Shown here one piece after another: positions 15,746-18,908 of a stretch of 18,908 nucleotides of DNA. Under the pieces are notes generated by a model, which did not search any database, was not told the origin of the DNA, and saw only the letters and a list, made by a program, of their open reading frames with translations. The stretch is taken from NCBI GenBank assembly GCA_012842725.1, contig DUSG01000004.1:1-18908 (forward strand), in the 5' to 3' direction. This stretch comes from Clostridiales bacterium. Its GTDB lineage: Bacteria; Bacillota; Clostridia; Lutisporales; Lutisporaceae. Every line of letters begins with the position of its first letter. Position 1 is the first letter of the stretch. The translations under genes and the position numbers were made by a program.

Positions 15746-16735
15746 ATGGAGTTGATAATACCTATTTTATTTCTGTTTGTAATAGTTTTAGCCTTAACCA
15801 TATTTTTAAGTTTTGTACCTCTGGGACTATGGATATCTTCATTAGCTGCAGGGGTTAATATTGGTATTTTCACACTGGTAGGAATGAGACTCAGAAGAGT
15901 GGTTCCAAGCAGGATAGTAAATCCATTGATAAAAGCCAGGAAAGCAGGATTAGGGCTTTCTGTTAATCAATTAGAAGCTCATTATTTGGCAGGAGGTAAT
16001 GTTGATAGGGTTGTCAATGCGCTAATAGCAGCTCAAAGAGCAGAGATTGATTTGAGCTTTGAAAGGGCAGCTGCCATTGACCTGGCAGGACGAGATGTCC
16101 TTGAGGCTGTTCAGATGAGTGTAAATCCTAAGGTTATTGAGACACCTATAGTTGCTGCAGTAGCTAAGGATGGTATTGAGGTAAAAGCAAAAGCAAGAGT
16201 TACGGTGAGAGCTAATATTGACAGACTGGTAGGAGGAGCAGGTGAAGAGACGATAATAGCCAGAGTAGGAGAAGGTATTGTAACCACAGTAGGAAGCTCT
16301 GAAAGTCACAAGGCAGTATTGGAAAATCCTGACCTTATATCAAGAACAGTGTTAAATAAAGGTTTGGATTCAGGCACAGCATTTGAAATATTGTCAATAG
16401 ATATTGCAGATGTGGATGTAGGAAGAAACATCGGTGCTCAACTTCAGACAGATCAGGCAGAGGCAGATAAGAGAATAGCTCAAGCCAAAGCTGAAGAAAG
16501 ACGTGCAATGGCTGTCGCTAGGGAACAGGAAATGAAGGCGGCGGTTCAAGAGATGCGGGCCAAAGTTGTGGAAGCTGAGGCTGAAGTACCCAGGGCAATG
16601 GCAGAAGCTTTAAGGCAGGGGAAAATAAGCGTAATGGATTATCTGAACATGCAGAATATACAAGCTGATACTCAGATGAGGGATTCTATTTCAAAAGGCG
16701 GTAGACCTGAAACTGAAGCTAAGGATAAAAAATAA
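15746..16735 (+). CDS. floA: Flotillin-like protein FloA
   Basis: FloA is a bacterial flotillin-like scaffold of membrane microdomains. The 329-residue protein matches the usual length of about 330. It has hydrophobic N-terminal segments (about 4-24 and 27-48) that anchor it from the cytoplasmic side. The SPFH-related middle has VKAKARVTVRANIDRLVGGAGEE. A long Ala/Glu/Arg-rich coiled coil (about 235-295) has the flotillin-type repeats AEADKRIAQAKAEERRAMA and the end PRAMAEALRQGKISVMDY. ATG at 15746 is one base after the NfeD stop and eight bases after an AGGAGGA site inside that gene. An upstream in-frame start at 15728 is rejected because it lies before that site. Confidence 0.96.
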   Translation: MELIIPILFLFVIVLALTIFLSFVPLGLWISSLAAGVNIGIFTLVGMRLRRVVPSRIVNPLIKARKAGLGLSVNQLEAHYLAGGNVDRVVNALIAAQRAEIDLSFERAAAIDLAGRDVLEAVQMSVNPKVIETPIVAAVAKDGIEVKAKARVTVRANIDRLVGGAGEETIIARVGEGIVTTVGSSESHKAVLENPDLISRTVLNKGLDSGTAFEILSIDIADVDVGRNIGAQLQTDQAEADKRIAQAKAEERRAMAVAREQEMKAAVQEMRAKVVEAEAEVPRAMAEALRQGKISVMDYLNMQNIQADTQMRDSISKGGRPETEAKDKK

Positions 16736-16773
16736 GCCCCTCCGGAAGTTTAATATAAAGGTAGGGAACATTA

Positions 16774-17181
16774 TTGGAAAGATTAATAATTGCTATCTTA
16801 GTAGCTGTTTTTTCAGCCATGTTTAATAAAAGAGGTAATCAAAGTCAAAAAAAGGCTCCTATATATCCGAAAACCAGAAGCAAAAAGGATATATATAAAC
16901 GAAATGCTGATATAGAAATGGCTGAACAAAAACCAAAAAAGGCTACAAAAAAGGCATATGAAGTTCAATATAGCAGTGATCATGAAACCCGAAACAATAA
17001 TTATGAAATCAAATATGATTATACGGATAAAACAGCCGATGAAAATCAATATAAAGATATGCAAATTGAAGAATCTGACACTGAAAGCGGAGAAATTTTT
17101 GATGTCGGCTTATCTGATTTGCAAAGAGCAATTGTTATGTCAGAAATATTAAGCAAACCACTTGCATTGAGAAAAAAATAA
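16774..17181 (+). CDS. Unrecognised small membrane-anchored protein, yqfB position
   Basis: I do not recognise this 135-residue protein. It begins with a short hydrophobic helix (about residues 2-18) that could be a membrane anchor or an uncleaved signal. A basic stretch (19-60) and a polar, probably disordered middle rich in Asn, Asp, Glu, Tyr and Lys (60-110) follow. The compact end, SDLQRAIVMSEILSKPLALR (114-133), looks like a conserved helix or docking peptide. TTG at 16774 is the likely start: AAGGTAGGG (16758-16766) lies seven bases upstream, and the next ATG would remove most of the anchor. It follows floA by 38 bases without a hairpin, so it probably shares the nfeD-floA transcript. 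A strong terminator follows. B. subtilis has the small gene yqfB here, with no similarity that I can see. Confidence 0.82.
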   Translation: MERLIIAILVAVFSAMFNKRGNQSQKKAPIYPKTRSKKDIYKRNADIEMAEQKPKKATKKAYEVQYSSDHETRNNNYEIKYDYTDKTADENQYKDMQIEESDTESGEIFDVGLSDLQRAIVMSEILSKPLALRKK

Positions 17182-17192
17182 TTAAATGTTTG

Positions 17193-17224
17193 AAACGCAT
17201 GAGCGAGAAGCTCATGCGTTTTTT
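17193..17224 (+). terminator. Rho-independent terminator after the floA unit
   Basis: AAACGCATGAGC (17193-17204) and GCTCATGCGTTT (17210-17221) form a perfect 12-bp stem with a GAGAA loop. T continues to 17224. It begins 12 bases after the stop of the preceding gene and separates the floA unit from the sporulation genes yqfC-yqfD. Confidence 0.94.
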
Positions 17225-17271
17225 GTTCTAAAGAAAACCCATAATCATAAATTTATTATGAGGTGTATGTT

Positions 17272-17547
17272 ATGAATTCAAAATCATATAAGGTAAAAGA
17301 AATAATATCAGATGCTTTGGAGTTGCCCAAAGATATTACATTAGACTTACCAAAAGTTATAATTTTGGGCACTGATAGTGTTTCTATTGAAAATCATAAA
17401 GGGATAATCAGTTATAAAGATGATCAGATCAGAATAAATACAAGTTGTGGAATACTGACCATAACCGGAAGTAAACTTGTTATTAAATCAATAATTCAAG
17501 AAGAGATAATCATTACCGGAAAAATCGTCAATATAGAGTATAGATAA
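17272..17547 (+). CDS. yqfC: Sporulation protein YqfC
   Basis: YqfC is a small protein needed for efficient sporulation in B. subtilis, where it is made in the mother cell under SigE; its biochemical role is not established. The 91-residue protein is a near-full-length match in size. It has the family pattern LPKDITLDLPKVIILGTDSVSIENHKGI, followed by a beta-rich YSF-like repeat ending in GKIVNIEY. I use ATG at 17272, with GAGGTG (17260-17265) six bases upstream. The in-frame GTG at 17263 lies inside that site and is rejected. It directly precedes yqfD, its usual partner. Confidence 0.92.
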   Translation: MNSKSYKVKEIISDALELPKDITLDLPKVIILGTDSVSIENHKGIISYKDDQIRINTSCGILTITGSKLVIKSIIQEEIIITGKIVNIEYR

Positions 17548-17559
17548 TGGGGTGATGCT

Positions 17560-18738
17560 GTGCTCATATTGAGAATATGGAATTATTTACGTGGATATGC
17601 TATTATAGTTGTTAAAGGTATAAAGATTGAACGATTTATCAATCTAGCTGTTGTAAATAATATTTATCTTTGGGATATAGAAAAAATTGATTATGCAACT
17701 ATCAAGGCTAAAATAAGCAGCAGTGATTTTTTCAAGCTTAAATCCATAGTGAAAAAAACTGACAGCAATATACAAATAATTGAAAAATGCGGTATGCCCT
17801 TTAAGATAAAAAAGATGAAGAAAAGGAAATGGTTTGTTGTCGGATTAGCCATATTACTCATATCTATTTATATATTGAGTTCCTATATATGGATGATTGA
17901 AATATACGGTCTTAAAAATATAGATGAACAAGTTGTAATTGAAAACCTAAGTCATGCAGGGCTTAAAATCGGAATGAGAAAGAAAAAGATAAACAAGAGG
18001 AAAGTTGAGAACAAACTGCTCATAAGAATGCCGGAACTGACTTGGGTTGGGGTAGAAATGAAGGGAACAAAGGCATTTATAAAAGTAGTGGAAAAAGGAC
18101 CTGAGCCCCAGCTTATAAACAAAGATGAACCCTGTGATATAGTTGCTTCAAAAAACGGTGTCATAGAAAAAATCCTTGTATTAAATGGAGACGGTATGGT
18201 AAAGGATGGTGATACAGTAAAAAAGAATCAACTATTAGTGTCCGGTACAATTATTAGGAATAATTTACCGGAAAGGTATGTTCATTCTATGGCTGAAGTT
18301 CATGCCAGGACTTGGTATGAAGATGTGGAAGAAATACCTTATGAGCAGATAGAATATAAGAAAAGCGGAAGGGTTCATAAAACATATTCTTTGGAAATAG
18401 TAAGTAGGAAGTTTGAAAGGGATAAGAAAATACCTTATGAAGATTATAATAAAATAGAAAAGGAAATCTATATCTTTAATTTTGGCAGCTATGTTTTTCC
18501 TATAAAACTGATCATAACACAGTATGAAGAATTAGTTTCAACAACTAAAATAATAAGCGAAGAAGAGGCAAAAACTATATGTGAAGAAAGATTAAATGCT
18601 AAAATAAAACTACAAATACCTGAAGATGCGGTTATACTGAATCAAAGAATAGAGTATTTTCCTAATGAGAAGTCTTTAATAGGAAAAATATATGTTGAAG
18701 TTTTAGAAGATATTGGTGTAAAAGTTAGAATAAAATAG
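17560..18738 (+). CDS. yqfD: Sporulation protein YqfD (stage IV)
   Basis: YqfD is a membrane protein of the mother cell required for efficient sporulation; its mechanism is unknown. The 392-residue protein starts with a cytoplasmic domain of about 90 residues and a basic patch KKMKKRK, then one membrane helix (about 91-112). An extracytoplasmic part follows. Residues 113-180 read like a POTRA/FtsQ-type fold (IYGLKNIDEQVVIENL, then MPELTWVGVEMKGTKAFIKVVE). Residues 193-231 read like a barrel-sandwich segment (NGVIEKILVLNGDGMVKDGDTV). These domain readings are mine. The start is GTG, with GGGGTGA (17549-17555) four bases upstream. It follows yqfC by 12 bases. Confidence 0.92.
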   Translation: MLILRIWNYLRGYAIIVVKGIKIERFINLAVVNNIYLWDIEKIDYATIKAKISSSDFFKLKSIVKKTDSNIQIIEKCGMPFKIKKMKKRKWFVVGLAILLISIYILSSYIWMIEIYGLKNIDEQVVIENLSHAGLKIGMRKKKINKRKVENKLLIRMPELTWVGVEMKGTKAFIKVVEKGPEPQLINKDEPCDIVASKNGVIEKILVLNGDGMVKDGDTVKKNQLLVSGTIIRNNLPERYVHSMAEVHARTWYEDVEEIPYEQIEYKKSGRVHKTYSLEIVSRKFERDKKIPYEDYNKIEKEIYIFNFGSYVFPIKLIITQYEELVSTTKIISEEEAKTICEERLNAKIKLQIPEDAVILNQRIEYFPNEKSLIGKIYVEVLEDIGVKVRIK

Positions 18739-18765
18739 ATTTAACTTTAGTAGGAGGAATAGAAT

Positions 18766-18908
18766 TTGGTATTTGATACACATGAAGAAAGTCTAGAGCT
18801 AAAAGATATTGAAAAAACCAGAATGCTGTTTGGAGATTATGATCAGAATCTTTTATTAATTCAGGATGAGTTCAATGTAGACATTATTTTAAGAGATAGT
18901 AGACTAAG
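18766..18908 (+). CDS. phoH: PhoH-family ATPase, 5' part only
   Basis: Only the first 47 codons are in the window. The visible N-terminus, with TRMLFGDYDQNLLLIQDEFN and VDIILRDSRL, fits the conserved N-terminal domain of PhoH-like (PhoL) cytoplasmic ATPases. The P-loop lies beyond the edge. TTG is the likely start, with TAGGAGGA (18751-18758) seven bases upstream. Gene order supports the call: phoH follows yqfD in Bacillus and Clostridia. PhoH function is not well defined; links to RNA metabolism are proposed. Confidence 0.85.
   Translation, partial: MVFDTHEESLELKDIEKTRMLFGDYDQNLLLIQDEFNVDIILRDSRL

Noticed and set aside
1..18908. Mobile elements, CRISPR arrays, defence or biosynthetic clusters
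   Set aside because: No transposase, integrase, direct-repeat array, phage or toxin-antitoxin-like gene was seen; the block is conserved core chromosome.

Overview
The window is chromosomal DNA from an AT-rich, endospore-forming Firmicute, most likely a member of the Clostridia. The evidence is four sporulation or germination genes (gpr, spoIIP, yqfC, yqfD), strong purine-rich ribosome binding sites, frequent TTG/GTG starts, a textbook CIRCE element, and a gene order that follows the Bacillus subtilis gpr-spoIIP-yqxA-lepA-hemW-hrcA-grpE-dnaK-dnaJ-prmA-rsmE-mtaB-rpsU-yqeY-yqeZ-floA-yqfB-yqfC-yqfD-phoH block almost gene for gene. I do not assign a genus. All 21 genes lie on the + strand. No tRNA, rRNA, CRISPR, insertion sequence, phage gene or attachment site was seen.

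Layout. (1) 78-2675: the spore protease gene gpr, then spoIIP with a small unrecognised membrane-protein gene, closed by a 20-bp perfect terminator hairpin. (2) 2823-5768: lepA and hemW. (3) 5790-10633: the class I heat-shock operon hrcA-grpE-dnaK-dnaJ behind a SigA promoter and CIRCE operator, ended by a branched terminator. (4) 10766-14247: prmA, rsmE, mtaB and a HIT-family gene, i.e. ribosome and tRNA modification. (5) 14266-15022: rpsU (58 codons) and yqeY behind a full-consensus promoter, followed by a compact terminator. (6) 15247-17181: a short NfeD gene, floA and an unrecognised basic/acidic small protein gene, followed by another strong terminator. (7) 17272 to the right edge: yqfC, yqfD and the first 47 codons of phoH, which runs off the window.

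Functionally the block mixes translation quality control (LepA, PrmA, RsmE, MtaB, S21, YqeY), protein folding (HrcA-regulated GrpE/DnaK/DnaJ), membrane organisation (NfeD/FloA) and sporulation (Gpr, SpoIIP, YqfC, YqfD). Four terminators and several promoters divide it into separate units, so the conserved order does not mean one transcript.

I found no convincing evidence for a new multi-gene system. The points most worth following are two unrecognised small proteins (2358-2675 and 16774-17181) in the yqxA and yqfB positions, the pairing of FloA with a short NfeD that has no protease domain, a domain reading of YqfD (POTRA-like plus barrel-sandwich-like), the branched dnaJ-prmA terminator with competing pairings, and an 18-bp GC-rich palindrome inside hemW.
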